A stretch of DNA of 64,000 nt from Paenibacillus albidus (GTDB lineage Bacteria; Bacillota; Bacilli; Paenibacillales; Paenibacillaceae). The notes under the pieces were generated by a model. It was given only the letters and a program-made list of their open reading frames with translations, was not told the origin of the DNA and ran no database searches. Position numbers and translations under genes: made by a program. Below, piece after piece: positions 9,032 to 18,431 of the stretch (position 1 is the stretch's first letter; each line of letters begins with the position of its first letter). Location of the stretch: positions 1-64,000 of the forward strand of contig NZ_BMKR01000022.1 of the NCBI RefSeq assembly GCF_014644435.1. Reading direction: 5' to 3'.

Positions 9032-9994
9032 CTACTGAAGCAGCGTGGGTATGTCGTTATCCCCCAGTTCATGATTGCTTTTATACGGATAGCCGGGGTC
9101 ATACGGCACCACATCGATATGGACATCCCCTACATGAACAAACCTGTGCTGCAAGAGCTTGCGCGCACATTCGGAGATATCCTGTGCTTCCATGACCGTA
9201 ATACGGGGGTTGACGCTGATTTTTACTTCCAGATTTAAGTAACGTCCCTGCTCGACCGCCTTCAAATGCTCTACACGGATTACCCCGTGTACCCGCTGTA
9301 CGGTTTCAATAAAATTGGCCGCTTCCTCCGGTGGCAGCTCCTGAACAGGTTTCCCATAAACCGAACCCGCCACAAGAACATAACCTTTACGAAGAATAAG
9401 GCAGCCTGTCAGCAGTGCAGCAATAGGGTCCATGTACAGCAAGGGATGCCATTCCAGATAGCTTCCAGCCATAGACAGCGTGATGCCCAGGAATACTGTG
9501 ATAGAAGTATAAAGACTGAACCGGTGACTGTCCGCATAAGAGGCATGACTACCGTCGCCCAGTCTTTTGAAATACCGGTATTGATATTGAAATACAGCCT
9601 CTTTAAGTAAAATGGAAAGGAGGACCGTAACGAGTGCCCATTCGCCAGGCGTGGATAAATGACCCAGGGTTAGATCACGTATCGCCGAAAATAAGATCTG
9701 CAGACCGCCCATAAAAATAATAACCGAACAAAAAACAGCAATAATCGGCTCCTTTTTGCCCCGCCGGTGCTCAGCTTGCAAAGCTCCCTTGTTCTTTTTC
9801 CCTTGCTCGGGACGCCACGGAAGAGCTTCCGCCAGCTTCGCTGCGGCATCCGCTCCGGAATACAAAGCATCCCCCATCAACGCCTTGCTGCCGGACAGAT
9901 AACCGATACTTCCCTTGGCTACAGCCAGAGCAACATCGCTGACGATCCCTGTCCAGGCAACGGTTTCGCTTTGCGGTGATTGTTTGTCATTCAT
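9032..9994 (-). CDS. cation diffusion facilitator-like transporter with altered metal-site residues
   Basis: This 320-residue CDF-family membrane protein has about six TM helices and a C-terminal cytoplasmic ferredoxin-like domain (around 225-300) ending in VHIDVVPYDPGYPY. The start is the ATG at 9994 with AGGAGG seven bases upstream; the frame is open to 10027 but that extension is not needed. TM2 has GDALYSGADAAAKL. In the TM5 motif, where canonical zinc transporters have His-His-Arg-Ser-Asp, this protein has ADSHRFSLYTS, so the usual His and Asp ligands appear to be Ser. The gene may transport a different ion or be a divergent paralogue. It starts the recJ-apt unit. Confidence 0.8.
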   Translation of the reverse strand: MNDKQSPQSETVAWTGIVSDVALAVAKGSIGYLSGSKALMGDALYSGADAAAKLAEALPWRPEQGKKNKGALQAEHRRGKKEPIIAVFCSVIIFMGGLQILFSAIRDLTLGHLSTPGEWALVTVLLSILLKEAVFQYQYRYFKRLGDGSHASYADSHRFSLYTSITVFLGITLSMAGSYLEWHPLLYMDPIAALLTGCLILRKGYVLVAGSVYGKPVQELPPEEAANFIETVQRVHGVIRVEHLKAVEQGRYLNLEVKISVNPRITVMEAQDISECARKLLQHRFVHVGDVHIDVVPYDPGYPYKSNHELGDNDIPTLLQ

Positions 9995-10064
9995 AGCAAG
10001 GCCTCCTAACCAATAGCAAGTATCCACATGATGATGAAGCGATTTGCCGGACCTTTCACTCCAA

Positions 10065-10102
10065 AGATTTCGAAAGCCGCGTCGCCTTTGACGCGGCTTG
10101 TG
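10065..10102 (-). terminator. terminator after secDF
   Basis: On the minus strand, AAGCCGCGTC and GACGCGGCTTT form a nine- to ten-base-pair GC-rich stem followed by TTCGAAATCTTT. It lies about 35 bases past the secF stop. The T tract is imperfect. Confidence 0.6.
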
Positions 10103-10132
10103 TACTGCTGCTATTACAGGTGTATATGGTTC

Positions 10133-11044
10133 TTACACTTTGGCCGGGTTGTTATTCACAGCAGGCTTCTGACGCTTCTTAAGCAGCAGCCAGAGCGGGC
10201 TTGCAATAAAGATGGAAGAGTAGGCTCCAAAGAGCAATCCGATAACCATAGCGAGCGAGAACATTTTTATCGACTCACCGCCAAGAACAAGCAGGAAAAA
10301 CGCCGCGATAAAGACGGTAAAAGCCGTATATATGGAACGCAGCAAGGTCTGGGATACACTCTTGTTGACCAGCACCTTAAGATCCTCGTAGGTCTTCTGC
10401 TTACCGAAGCGCAAATTCTCGCGGATCCGGTCAAAGATAACGATCGTATCATTGATCGAATAACCGATAATGGTAAGTACCGCGATAATAAACGTCAGAT
10501 CCACCTCTAAACGGAAGATGGAGAAAATTGCGACTACCATGAAGGCATCATGCATCAGTGCAACAATCGCGGCGACCGCAAAACGCCATTCAAAGCGGAT
10601 GCTGACATAAACAATGATCCCCAGACAGGAAATGAGGACGGCATAAATCGCGTTTTTGGCCAGTTCCTTGGCCATCTCGGTATCAACGGTGTTAATCTCA
10701 AAGGAAGCTTTGTCGTCCAGCTTTGTAATCGCAGCTTTCAGTGCCTCGCTTTGATTATCATTAAGCTCTTGTTCATAACGGATGTTGATCCGCTTTTCAC
10801 CCATTGTAATGCTCGGTTCATGAGGGACGCCAACTCCTCCGATTGCCGAACGAACCTCTTCAACCGTTACGTTCTTCGAGAGTGCGGTATCAACATTGGA
10901 CCCTGCTTTGAAATCGACACTGTAGTTCAGACCGAGGAACGCCAGAAATACCAGCCCCATAATGGTCAGCACAATGGAGAAAACATAGAAAAATTTGCTT
11001 AGGTGTACAAAATCAAGCTCTTTCTTAAAGCGCACGGATTTCAC
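10133..11044 (-). CDS. secF: protein translocase subunit SecF
   Basis: This is the SecF half of the proton-driven RND-type SecDF complex that helps pull preproteins through SecYEG. It has six predicted TM segments with a large extracytoplasmic loop after TM1 (around 40-130). The TM4-TM5 signature GYSINDTIVIFDRIRENLR is present. Of two in-frame GTG codons, the second (11035) has better spacing to AGGAG than the one at 11044. The frame overlaps the end of secD by about 20 bases (10 if the second GTG is used), suggesting translational coupling. SecD and SecF are separate genes here, unlike the fused B. subtilis SecDF. Confidence 0.93.
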   Translation of the reverse strand: MKSVRFKKELDFVHLSKFFYVFSIVLTIMGLVFLAFLGLNYSVDFKAGSNVDTALSKNVTVEEVRSAIGGVGVPHEPSITMGEKRINIRYEQELNDNQSEALKAAITKLDDKASFEINTVDTEMAKELAKNAIYAVLISCLGIIVYVSIRFEWRFAVAAIVALMHDAFMVVAIFSIFRLEVDLTFIIAVLTIIGYSINDTIVIFDRIRENLRFGKQKTYEDLKVLVNKSVSQTLLRSIYTAFTVFIAAFFLLVLGGESIKMFSLAMVIGLLFGAYSSIFIASPLWLLLKKRQKPAVNNNPAKV

Positions 11045-12275
11045 TCTCCTTAACCCCGAAATGCTTCGGCGTACTCAGTTTGCCGGATTTGACCAGCAGG
11101 GTGAGCAACCAGTGGGAGAAATAAAGATTAGTGGCGATACTGAGCACGATTTCTACAATCAACACCAACGCAAAACCTTTAACTGCACCCGTACCGAAGG
11201 CAAACATAACAGAAGCTACAATAATAGTTGTAATATTGGAATCCATAACGGTACGGAAGGAGATTTTGTTGCCTGATTTAACAGAAGACAAAATGCTCTT
11301 ACCGCTGCGCATCTCTTCCCTGATCCGTTCATTTGTAATGATATTGGCATCGACAGCCATCCCTATACCGAGAATGAATGCGGCGATACCGGGGAGAGTC
11401 AGCGTAAAGTCGGCTATGACAAAGACCAGAATCAGGAGCCATGTATGCAAAATCAGTGCAAAGCTGGCCAGTAAACCCGGTGAACGGTACATGCCGATCA
11501 TGAAGAGCAGGATAATGACGGAACCGACCAAACCTGCCAAAAGCGTCTGATCCAAAGACTGTTTCCCGAGTGTAGCGCCTACGCTTTGGGAATATTTCTC
11601 TGTTAGCTTCAGGGGCAGAGCACCTAGGTTGATCGTATCGGCCAGTTCACGCGCCGTTTCCAGCGTATATCCACCAGAAATTGATGCTGCACCATCGGTA
11701 AGTTCTGCTCTGACTTCAGGATTTGATAGCAATCTATCATCTAGGTAAATGGCAAGATCTCTCCCAAGCAGACGTTTGGTGATCTCTGCAAATTTATCTT
11801 TGTCCTTAATCTTAATACCAATTACAGGTTGGTTAAGATTGTCGCGTTCAACCTCTGCAGCCCCCTCGACAAAATCACTGCCCACCAGCTCGATTTTGCT
11901 GTAAGTGCCCGCAGCATCGCCTTCGGCAGCACTCCGGAAAGTCAGAACCGCAGGTTCTTTCATCTTTTTGCGCACTTCAGCCTCATTGGTAACCCCCGCA
12001 ATTTTGAGACGAATGCGGTCAGTTCCTTCTGTGGTTACCTCAGGTTCGCTGGTTCCAAGGGCGTTGGCCCGTTTCTCCAGACTTTCAGCGGTCTTTTGCA
12101 GTGAAGAATGGGTCAGCGCTCCTCCCGTCTCCATCGGCTCTGCCTGGTACAGGATCTCGAATCCGCCTTTTAGATCCAGACCCAGCCGAACCTTGTCCAG
12201 CAGACCTGGAGTTGAAAATACCATGACGCCCGTCAGGACGGCCACAGTAACAATAAAGCTTAAAAGTCTCTTCAT
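11025..12275 (-). CDS. secD: protein translocase subunit SecD
   Basis: This is the SecD half of the translocation motor. A TM1 follows the ATG chosen at 12275 (416 residues; GGGG lies upstream at loose spacing, and the frame extends to 12341 without SecD character). The D1 signature VRLGLDLKGGFEILYQ is at about 27-42. The large P1 domain follows, and five further TM segments contain the conserved PGIAAFILGIGMAVDANIIT region. It precedes secF with overlapping ends. In Bacillales this operon normally sits near yajC; here an acquired island separates them. Confidence 0.94.
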   Translation of the reverse strand: MKRLLSFIVTVAVLTGVMVFSTPGLLDKVRLGLDLKGGFEILYQAEPMETGGALTHSSLQKTAESLEKRANALGTSEPEVTTEGTDRIRLKIAGVTNEAEVRKKMKEPAVLTFRSAAEGDAAGTYSKIELVGSDFVEGAAEVERDNLNQPVIGIKIKDKDKFAEITKRLLGRDLAIYLDDRLLSNPEVRAELTDGAASISGGYTLETARELADTINLGALPLKLTEKYSQSVGATLGKQSLDQTLLAGLVGSVIILLFMIGMYRSPGLLASFALILHTWLLILVFVIADFTLTLPGIAAFILGIGMAVDANIITNERIREEMRSGKSILSSVKSGNKISFRTVMDSNITTIIVASVMFAFGTGAVKGFALVLIVEIVLSIATNLYFSHWLLTLLVKSGKLSTPKHFGVKESEIRAL

Positions 12276-12496
12276 GCTCTTGCTAGTTCCCCTTTCATTA
12301 CTCAATATTCCTATTATAGCCACGCGGGAAATGAGCGTCAATTCATGCCAGTCTGGACACGGCTATATTCACACAAAGAAACGGCCGGCTGTGCGCTATG
12401 GGCATGCCATCCGTTTTTCATAGGAAATGTGCAGTTGTTCTTCCATTACTTTACCGCTTTGTGCAGCCTTATGCAAAAGAAAATCGTTCCTTTTCT

Positions 12497-12748
12497 TCAG
12501 TTCAGTCCCCTGTAAGCGGCAATCGTCAAATAATTCATATAACTGTTGGCTTTCAAGGAATAAATATCATTCACCAGCTTGTGTAAAGGCGGTGTTCCTT
12601 CTTTCGCATAATTCCTGCTGATGCAATCCCAAATATCCTTGGCGGTTACATATTCATAGCCGAGGAGCCGGAATTCCTCCGCTTTACTGCGGCACATGGC
12701 GTCGATTTCTGCGCTAAGCTCGTCATGATTCCATTGCTCCGATTCCAT
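12497..12748 (-). CDS. comN: post-transcriptional regulator, ComN family
   Basis: This 83-residue acidic cytoplasmic protein contains KAEEFRLLGYEYVTAKDIWD and a C-terminal segment of the form LHKLVNDIYSLKANSYMNYL, both typical of the ComN/YrzD family. In B. subtilis the family member affects post-transcriptional control of comE. Its place between spoVB and secDF is the conserved one. No other domain is visible. Confidence 0.88.
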   Translation of the reverse strand: MESEQWNHDELSAEIDAMCRSKAEEFRLLGYEYVTAKDIWDCISRNYAKEGTPPLHKLVNDIYSLKANSYMNYLTIAAYRGLN

Positions 12749-12936
12749 GTGATGCCACCTCCTGATTACTCATATACGCATGCTCATCCTATGTATTCGA
12801 CTTCAGCTCCCGGTTTCCTTCTTGGCCCGCGAAACTTGTCATCTGCAATGCTTGTCATGCAATGGGTTGTACTGCATATCCATAGGAAGAGACAAGTTGC
12901 AGAGCGTTCATTTCGACCGGGAAGAGGGAGTGCCCT

Positions 12937-14556
12937 TTGAAGAACTATAACTCTACTTTAAGAAAACAGAGCTTTATTCAGGGAACATTAATTTTACTTG
13001 CTGCCGGGATCATCAACCGTATGCTCGGGTTCATCCCCCGGATCGCCCTGCCGCGGATCATCGGGTCTGAAGGAGTGGGGCTGTATCAGCTCGGCTATCC
13101 TTTTTTCCTGGTGCTGATGACTGTCATTACCGGCGGAATACCGCTCGCGATTGCCAAAATGGTTGCAGAAGCCGAAGGGGAAAACCGTCCGGATAAGTCT
13201 CGGCAGATCCTGCGCACTGGCCTGGCTTTAACAGTAGGGATGGCGATCCTGTTCACCTTCATTGCGCTCATCAGTGCCTCCTGGGTCGCTACGGTTCTTC
13301 TGCCAGACCCCCGTGTATATTATGTATTTATCGGCATGATCCCCATGCTTGGGATTGTCGCGGTTTCAGCCGTTTACAGGGGTTATTTTCAGGGACGGCA
13401 GAACATGATTCCCTCTGCATTCTCTTCGGTTCTGGAAACCATTGTGCGGATATTATTTATGTTGTGGTTCTCCTGGCTGCTGCTTCCCAAAGGTATGGCT
13501 TTTGCCGCGGCAGGGGCGATGCTGGGTGTGACTGTCGGAGAAATCGCGGGGATGTTGGCTCTTTTATGGCAATATTATGTCATTCTTCAAAAAGACAAAA
13601 AATCAGGCAGCTCCGTTCCTGAAGAGCAGGCAAATCCTACTGATGGCATGCTGACGCTACCGGCAGCGGAACGAAAAAACACTCCCATGTTGACCCGTAT
13701 GCTGGGTATTGCGATTCCTGTAACCGCCGGCAGGCTGGTAGGTTCATTCTCCTATCTCCTGGAGTCCATTATAACCGCACGCAGCCTTGCGCTGGCCGGA
13801 ATTGCCACAGCTGCCGCCACCTCCCAATATGGAAATTTGCAGGGCATGGTGATTCCGCTGCTGCTGCTGCCCGGGGCCTTAACCTCTTCTCTGGCCGTCT
13901 CTTTGGTACCTTCCCTGTCAGAGGCTGCCGCGCGAAGGGATACGCCAACGATCCATAAACGGCTGCATCAGGCACTGCGCCTGGCCCTGGTGACCGGAGC
14001 TCCTTTTGCGGTGATGATGTATATTCTGGCCGAACCTCTGTGCACTTTATTATACGGGAATGCGGACACGGCCCCGATGCTGCGCTTAATGGCCCCCTTC
14101 GCCTTGTTTCTGTATGTGCAGGCCCCGCTGCAGGCTGCACTGCAAGCTATGGATCGTCCGGGCAGGGCGCTTGTCAATACCTTGATCGGTGCTGTCGTCA
14201 AAATTATACTAATTTTCACTTTGGCTTCGCGGCCGGAATATGGGATCTATGGCGCGATCATTGCCATCATTATCAACAGTATCCTGGTGACCCTTCTTCA
14301 CGGTTACAGTGTAGTTACCCAGATTTCCTTGAGGCTGCGGCTGTCCGATCTGATCAAGACTGTAGCCGCAATGATCATTACCGGGGCAGGTGTACATTAT
14401 GTATATACAGCCATTCCCCTGTCCGGAACCCAGTGGATTCAGTTTCTGTATGCTGCTGCCTGTGGAATGGCATTGTACTCGTCCCTCTGCCTGCTAACCG
14501 GGCTTTTCTCCCTGCGGGATTTAGACCGCCTGAATTTCTTGAAGCGCTGGCGCTAA
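12937..14556 (+). CDS. spoVB: stage V sporulation protein B (MOP-superfamily flippase)
   Basis: This 539-residue polytopic membrane protein of the polysaccharide transporter/MATE-like superfamily has about 14 hydrophobic segments. SpoVB in B. subtilis is required for spore cortex formation and is thought to flip lipid-linked peptidoglycan precursors. The N-terminal pattern (GTLILLAAGIINRMLGFIPR) and the YRGYFQGRQNMIPSA motif are characteristic. The start is a TTG behind GAGGGAG. Synteny with comN/secDF on one side and DUF421/yrzE on the other supports spoVB over other flippase paralogues. Confidence 0.88.
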   Translation: MKNYNSTLRKQSFIQGTLILLAAGIINRMLGFIPRIALPRIIGSEGVGLYQLGYPFFLVLMTVITGGIPLAIAKMVAEAEGENRPDKSRQILRTGLALTVGMAILFTFIALISASWVATVLLPDPRVYYVFIGMIPMLGIVAVSAVYRGYFQGRQNMIPSAFSSVLETIVRILFMLWFSWLLLPKGMAFAAAGAMLGVTVGEIAGMLALLWQYYVILQKDKKSGSSVPEEQANPTDGMLTLPAAERKNTPMLTRMLGIAIPVTAGRLVGSFSYLLESIITARSLALAGIATAAATSQYGNLQGMVIPLLLLPGALTSSLAVSLVPSLSEAAARRDTPTIHKRLHQALRLALVTGAPFAVMMYILAEPLCTLLYGNADTAPMLRLMAPFALFLYVQAPLQAALQAMDRPGRALVNTLIGAVVKIILIFTLASRPEYGIYGAIIAIIINSILVTLLHGYSVVTQISLRLRLSDLIKTVAAMIITGAGVHYVYTAIPLSGTQWIQFLYAAACGMALYSSLCLLTGLFSLRDLDRLNFLKRWR

Positions 14557-14562
14557 CGGGAT

Positions 14563-15327
14563 TCAGGAGCGCAAGCGGTCAATATACATTTCTCCTTTAT
14601 GATCAATGGAGCAAAGGAAGATCTCCTTGAAATCGGAGACTCCTTTCTGACGGATCTGTGTTCTCAGCCAAAAGCGGTTTTTCCCGATCATTTCCAGATT
14701 CTCGTCCTGAACCTTTCCGTCCATAATCAGCGGGATTGGAAGCCCTTCATATCTGATCTTGTTTTTCGGAAGCTCCACACTCGGAGTCTTCTCCTCTTTG
14801 GAGAAGACAAAGTCTTTCTTTTTTTCGGCACTGGAACTGCTGTTTCCCGATTGATTGGAGGACGAGACTCCTCTCTTCTTCTCCACCACGGTCAGTTGTC
14901 CGCTGGTCTCAAGGATTGCAAATTCCACATCCGCCGGGCTGTCGATATTTTGCCCGCGCAGCTGCAGCAGTAAGTCATCAAGATTATAACGCTGTCTGCG
15001 CATCTCCCCCCGGTGCAGCTTGCCGTCCGAGATGAGCACACTGGGTTTGCCGTCGATGAAGAGGCGCAGCTTGCGGCTCCTCAGACTTAGCCAGGCCACC
15101 AGCAATTGAATCAGGACGAGTGTAGCCATCGGAACCACACCGTCATAGATCGGCCGCTCGATATCTTCAATGACAAAGACGGCAATCTCGGCAATCATAA
15201 TGGAGATCGTAAGGTCAAACACCGACAGCTTGCCGATTTCTCTTTTCCCCATAATGCGCATGCACAGGAATATGAAGAAATACATCAGCACGGTCAGAAA
15301 GATGTGGGCAGTAATATGCTGGAACAT
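14563..15327 (-). CDS. DUF421 (YetF/YrbG-type) membrane protein
   Basis: This 254-residue protein has two to three N-terminal TM helices including MRIMGKREIGKLSVFDL, then DUF421 cytoplasmic domains. In the linker (about 145-185) an expanded Ser/Glu/Lys-rich low-complexity stretch interrupts the usual compact fold. Molecular function is unknown; B. subtilis homologues are found in spores. It converges on spoVB with only six bases between stops, and its position matches yrbG of B. subtilis. Confidence 0.88.
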   Translation of the reverse strand: MFQHITAHIFLTVLMYFFIFLCMRIMGKREIGKLSVFDLTISIMIAEIAVFVIEDIERPIYDGVVPMATLVLIQLLVAWLSLRSRKLRLFIDGKPSVLISDGKLHRGEMRRQRYNLDDLLLQLRGQNIDSPADVEFAILETSGQLTVVEKKRGVSSSNQSGNSSSSAEKKKDFVFSKEEKTPSVELPKNKIRYEGLPIPLIMDGKVQDENLEMIGKNRFWLRTQIRQKGVSDFKEIFLCSIDHKGEMYIDRLRS

Positions 15328-15558
15328 ATTGTCTTCGCTCCCCTTCCGTTCTCACCTGCACAAATTCATCTCACAGGCGGATCAATGTAACCCTATTCTG
15401 ACCGGGCGGCCCCGGGAACATTCGGAAAACGTGCTATTAATTAATGGTAAAAAGACTACCCCTCATTCTTGTACTATTGGGGCAAGCCCACCCATACAAT
15501 AAATAGTAACTTGTACAGAATGAAGTGACTGCTATCAGGTTAAAAGCAGGCTATGTCC

Positions 15559-15586
15559 GCCGGAATCCCTACAAACAGATTCCGGC
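15559..15586 (+). other. hairpin in the leader of the yrzE-family gene
   Basis: GCCGGAATC and GATTCCGGC form a perfect nine-base-pair stem with a ten-base loop, about 35 bases before the start codon at 15622. No T run follows, so it is not a terminator. It could be an mRNA-stability or protein-binding structure. Confidence 0.4.
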
Positions 15587-15621
15587 AGTACATAAGCACA
15601 CAAAATTTAGGAGGTTGTACC

Positions 15622-16014
15622 ATGTACCTAATCCGGCGGCTGCTCTCTTGGAGAATAGCCAATCCTGTATTATCCGGTCTGTGCCGGTCTTTTCTTTGGA
15701 TGCTGCTGGGCGCCTTTGTCCTCTCGCTCCTGCTCTGGGGCAGCGGGCTGAGTGAAGAGGATCTTGCGATGTATACTTACATTGTACATGGCATTGCCGC
15801 AGCTTTCGGCGGACTTGCAGCAGGCCGCAGAGCCAGCCGTAAAGGCTGGTATCAGGGATGCCTGACCGGAGCCTTTTACGCCATTATCATTTTGTTGGTC
15901 GGCTTCCTGGCTTTGGACAGCCCTTTCTCAGGCAGTGACCTGCTCTGGATCCTTGCAGCCTCTGCCATCGGGGCACTGGGCGGAATGTTTGGAGTTAATT
16001 TATCTAGGTCATAA
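15622..16014 (+). CDS. small membrane protein, TIGR04086/YrzE family
   Basis: The protein has 130 residues and four predicted TM helices. Gly-rich segments such as AAAFGGLAAGRRASRKGW and a C-terminal IGALGGMFGVNL are typical of this family of unknown function. The ATG at 15622 sits seven bases after a strong TTAGGAGG; the open frame upstream of it is not needed. Its conserved neighbour in Bacillales is yajC, but here about 9 kb of foreign sequence and other genes intervene. Confidence 0.87.
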   Translation: MYLIRRLLSWRIANPVLSGLCRSFLWMLLGAFVLSLLLWGSGLSEEDLAMYTYIVHGIAAAFGGLAAGRRASRKGWYQGCLTGAFYAIIILLVGFLALDSPFSGSDLLWILAASAIGALGGMFGVNLSRS

Positions 16015-16100
16015 CATAAATTGCACTAACAATGATGATTTAAAATATCTTAGTTAAGATGAAAAAAAGGCCAGCTCACGTTTGCAGTACGTAGGTTAAA

Positions 16101-16950
16101 ATGGAAGTAATATACACCCATTTCAGAACTACAAGCAAAGAGCTGGTTACCTTAAAGTACACAAAATACGTAGGTTTGACTGTGTCCAAAGCAACAATTG
16201 CTAAGGCTGTCGCCTAGCTTCGAAGAGAAAAGGCGCGTAATATCGGTGCGATTAAGCACGATGCCGCAGCGGCTCCTCAACTCCAAGATGTATGGGAAAT
16301 GTCCACCTGCAAAGGAGCCGTTGTTAAAATTTCTGGATCGCTACTCATCGTCCAGCCTTCAGGAATTAGAACAAAATGGACAAAAAAAGTACGGGAGTAG
16401 CTGAGCACCCTCCGTTTTTATCGAGCGGGGCATGCGACCATATTCCAGGAAGATCTGCAAACGATTAGGGAAGTCGGAGAACGAAAAGGCAGATCGAAGC
16501 GCACTGCTAGAACAAGCGATGCAAGAACGCAGGGGGCTGAGGTTCAAGCCCTGCAAAGTCTGCATGGGTTGGCCTCCCTCACCGCCGATTTCCTCTTCAA
16601 ATCGGCAGTTTCTGGCGTTTCCGCCCTCTCGCTCTCAGCTCATGGCCTATTGGGACTGGTTCCCCACGAGTATTCTTCAGGCCAGAGGGTAACCGAATAA
16701 GCTGACCAAGGCGGGCAACCGACTATGTCCGACCGTCTACTGTTGAAAGCTGCTGAGCTACCGGCATCGTCCAACTACCAAAGGGGATTTGGTTTGCCGG
16801 CAAGAAAACATTGATGCCCCTATGCAGTTGATTTCATGGAACCCCAGATGCGGTTATACAACAAGTATCGAAAACTAGTTCGACGAGAGGCAATGTTACC
16901 ATCCGTCGGAAACTTCCGAAAACTAATGACGTACGTTCGGCAGCAATAGC
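16101..16950 (+). pseudogene. decayed IS110-family transposase
   Basis: Reading the plus strand gives a string of transposase fragments broken by in-frame stops and deletions. KYTKYVGLTVSKATIAKAVA corresponds to the family N-terminus, where the catalytic Asp of the usual GLDVSK is a Thr here. LLGLVPHEYSSGQRVTE corresponds to the Leu-Gly-Leu-Val-Pro-x-Glu-Tyr-Ser-Ser-Gly region of the C-terminal domain. Further pieces resemble the VLVEAAW and RLNRRYRKL segments. Much of the central region is missing or scrambled, so it cannot be active. It abuts the AT-rich island and may mark the event that brought it in. The 200 bases from 16951 to the S8 gene hold nothing I can name. Confidence 0.75.
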
Positions 16951-17150
16951 TTAGTGCAAGCGGGTATCTTAGATTTTTTTACATACGTTTTTTTTGCCCC
17001 GGGCTAAGACTTCCAGTGGCTCCGACTTGTGTCTTAAACCATTCAAACGATCCCTTAGGCGGTTTTCATTCCTCCTACTGCCTGATAGGCAACAGCCCAG
17101 TGGATTTTTATTCCACCCTTCGATTTTTCTTTCGTCACAAGACTAACAGA

Positions 17151-18428
17151 TCAAATAAAAATTTTTATTATTTTTTTATATAGCTCTGTTATAGCTCTTC
17201 TAGAGACTGAGCTACCAACTTTAAAACTATAGTATTTATGAATCTTTAGATCTGTAATAACTGGCCCTTCTAATTTATCGAAATTTTTTCCAATTAATAT
17301 TTCTACATCGAAATTAAACTCTCCCTCTGTAGGGGTTGTAAGATAATTATGATCGTTATATAGAACTAAATCATTCACATATTTATTCTTAATATAAAAC
17401 ATAAAACTTTCGGCAAGAATACCTTCTGGAAGGAACTCACAACCTACATTTAAAGATTCTTCATTTGTAGAGACACAGATTGTAGAATAGCCTTTTTGAG
17501 TGAACTTTTTTGCAATTTTCAACATTGTTTCTAGGTTTCGATCTTTAAAGACGATTACAGGGATATCAGACTGGAAATTATCTATTGACTTGGGTAATGA
17601 AGATAATAATTTACTTTTATACAGCTCTTTATCCCAGTACTTATCAGATATAAAATCAACTGAACCAATTGACATTTCACTATATAACCAATCAACATTC
17701 ACACAACGATAAGGATCGTAATAATCTCCGGTAAAATTCAAAGAATTCTTATAAAGCTCTAATTTAATATCTTCAAGATTGAAATGATATTGTCTGAGAA
17801 GAATCCAGAATATTTTTGCAGTTATATATGGTGTTGCATAACTATTAGATGGGTTACAATATCCGAATGTACTGTTTAAAAAGTGTCGACCACTTGTAAA
17901 TACATCTATTCCCATTAAAGAATTTCCAACAAAATAGTAACCCTCTTCTTTCAAATTAAACTGATTACATGAAACCCCTATTACATTAGTTAAGCATGCA
18001 GGTACAGTATATCTGCCATTATTGTTAACAGCAGCTATTATAATTAATCCTTTTGCAGCTACATAATTAACACAATTTTTAATATCATCGAAATCTTTAA
18101 TATTAATTGATCCGATACTCATATTTACTATTCTAACGCCATTTTCCAAACACCAATACAATGCACGTATCAACTGTTCTTTACTTGCTTTGCCCTTTTT
18201 TGAGTTTAATATCTTCACACTACACAAAGCCGCAAGTGAAGCATTATTTTTTATGATAATTCCGCATATTGTTCCATGACTTAAGAAAGGTGGCTCATCA
18301 GATATTTTTTTTCGTTTTTTAATACTATGCTCAGTAATTTCAATATCCTCTTCTAATTCGCCGAAATCAAAGCATTTTGTGTTGATCCCATCATCAATAA
18401 TTGCAATTTTTATTTTTCCAGAGTACAT
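17151..18428 (-). CDS. S8 subtilisin-like serine peptidase of the peptide-maturation cluster
   Basis: This 425-residue protein has an N-terminal S8 domain. The catalytic triad is readable: Asp12 in AIIDDGIN, His51 in LSHGTICG, Ser196 in NSNSYATP-type context (SNSYATPYITA), with an oxyanion-hole Asn near 135 (AAVNNNG). There is no signal peptide and no propeptide, so it should act in the cytoplasm, probably cleaving the leader of the modified precursor or otherwise trimming it. The C-terminal half (about 250-425) has no domain I recognise. Three bases separate it from the stop of the next upstream gene, so it is the last gene of the operon. Strongly AT-rich codon use marks it as acquired. Confidence 0.87.
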   Translation of the reverse strand: MYSGKIKIAIIDDGINTKCFDFGELEEDIEITEHSIKKRKKISDEPPFLSHGTICGIIIKNNASLAALCSVKILNSKKGKASKEQLIRALYWCLENGVRIVNMSIGSINIKDFDDIKNCVNYVAAKGLIIIAAVNNNGRYTVPACLTNVIGVSCNQFNLKEEGYYFVGNSLMGIDVFTSGRHFLNSTFGYCNPSNSYATPYITAKIFWILLRQYHFNLEDIKLELYKNSLNFTGDYYDPYRCVNVDWLYSEMSIGSVDFISDKYWDKELYKSKLLSSLPKSIDNFQSDIPVIVFKDRNLETMLKIAKKFTQKGYSTICVSTNEESLNVGCEFLPEGILAESFMFYIKNKYVNDLVLYNDHNYLTTPTEGEFNFDVEILIGKNFDKLEGPVITDLKIHKYYSFKVGSSVSRRAITELYKKIIKIFI

Positions 18429-18431
18429 TAC

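Noticed and set aside
17040..17150. Fragment reading like a second transposase C-terminus on the minus strand near the island border
   Set aside because: Only about 20 codons are readable and I could not assign them to a family.
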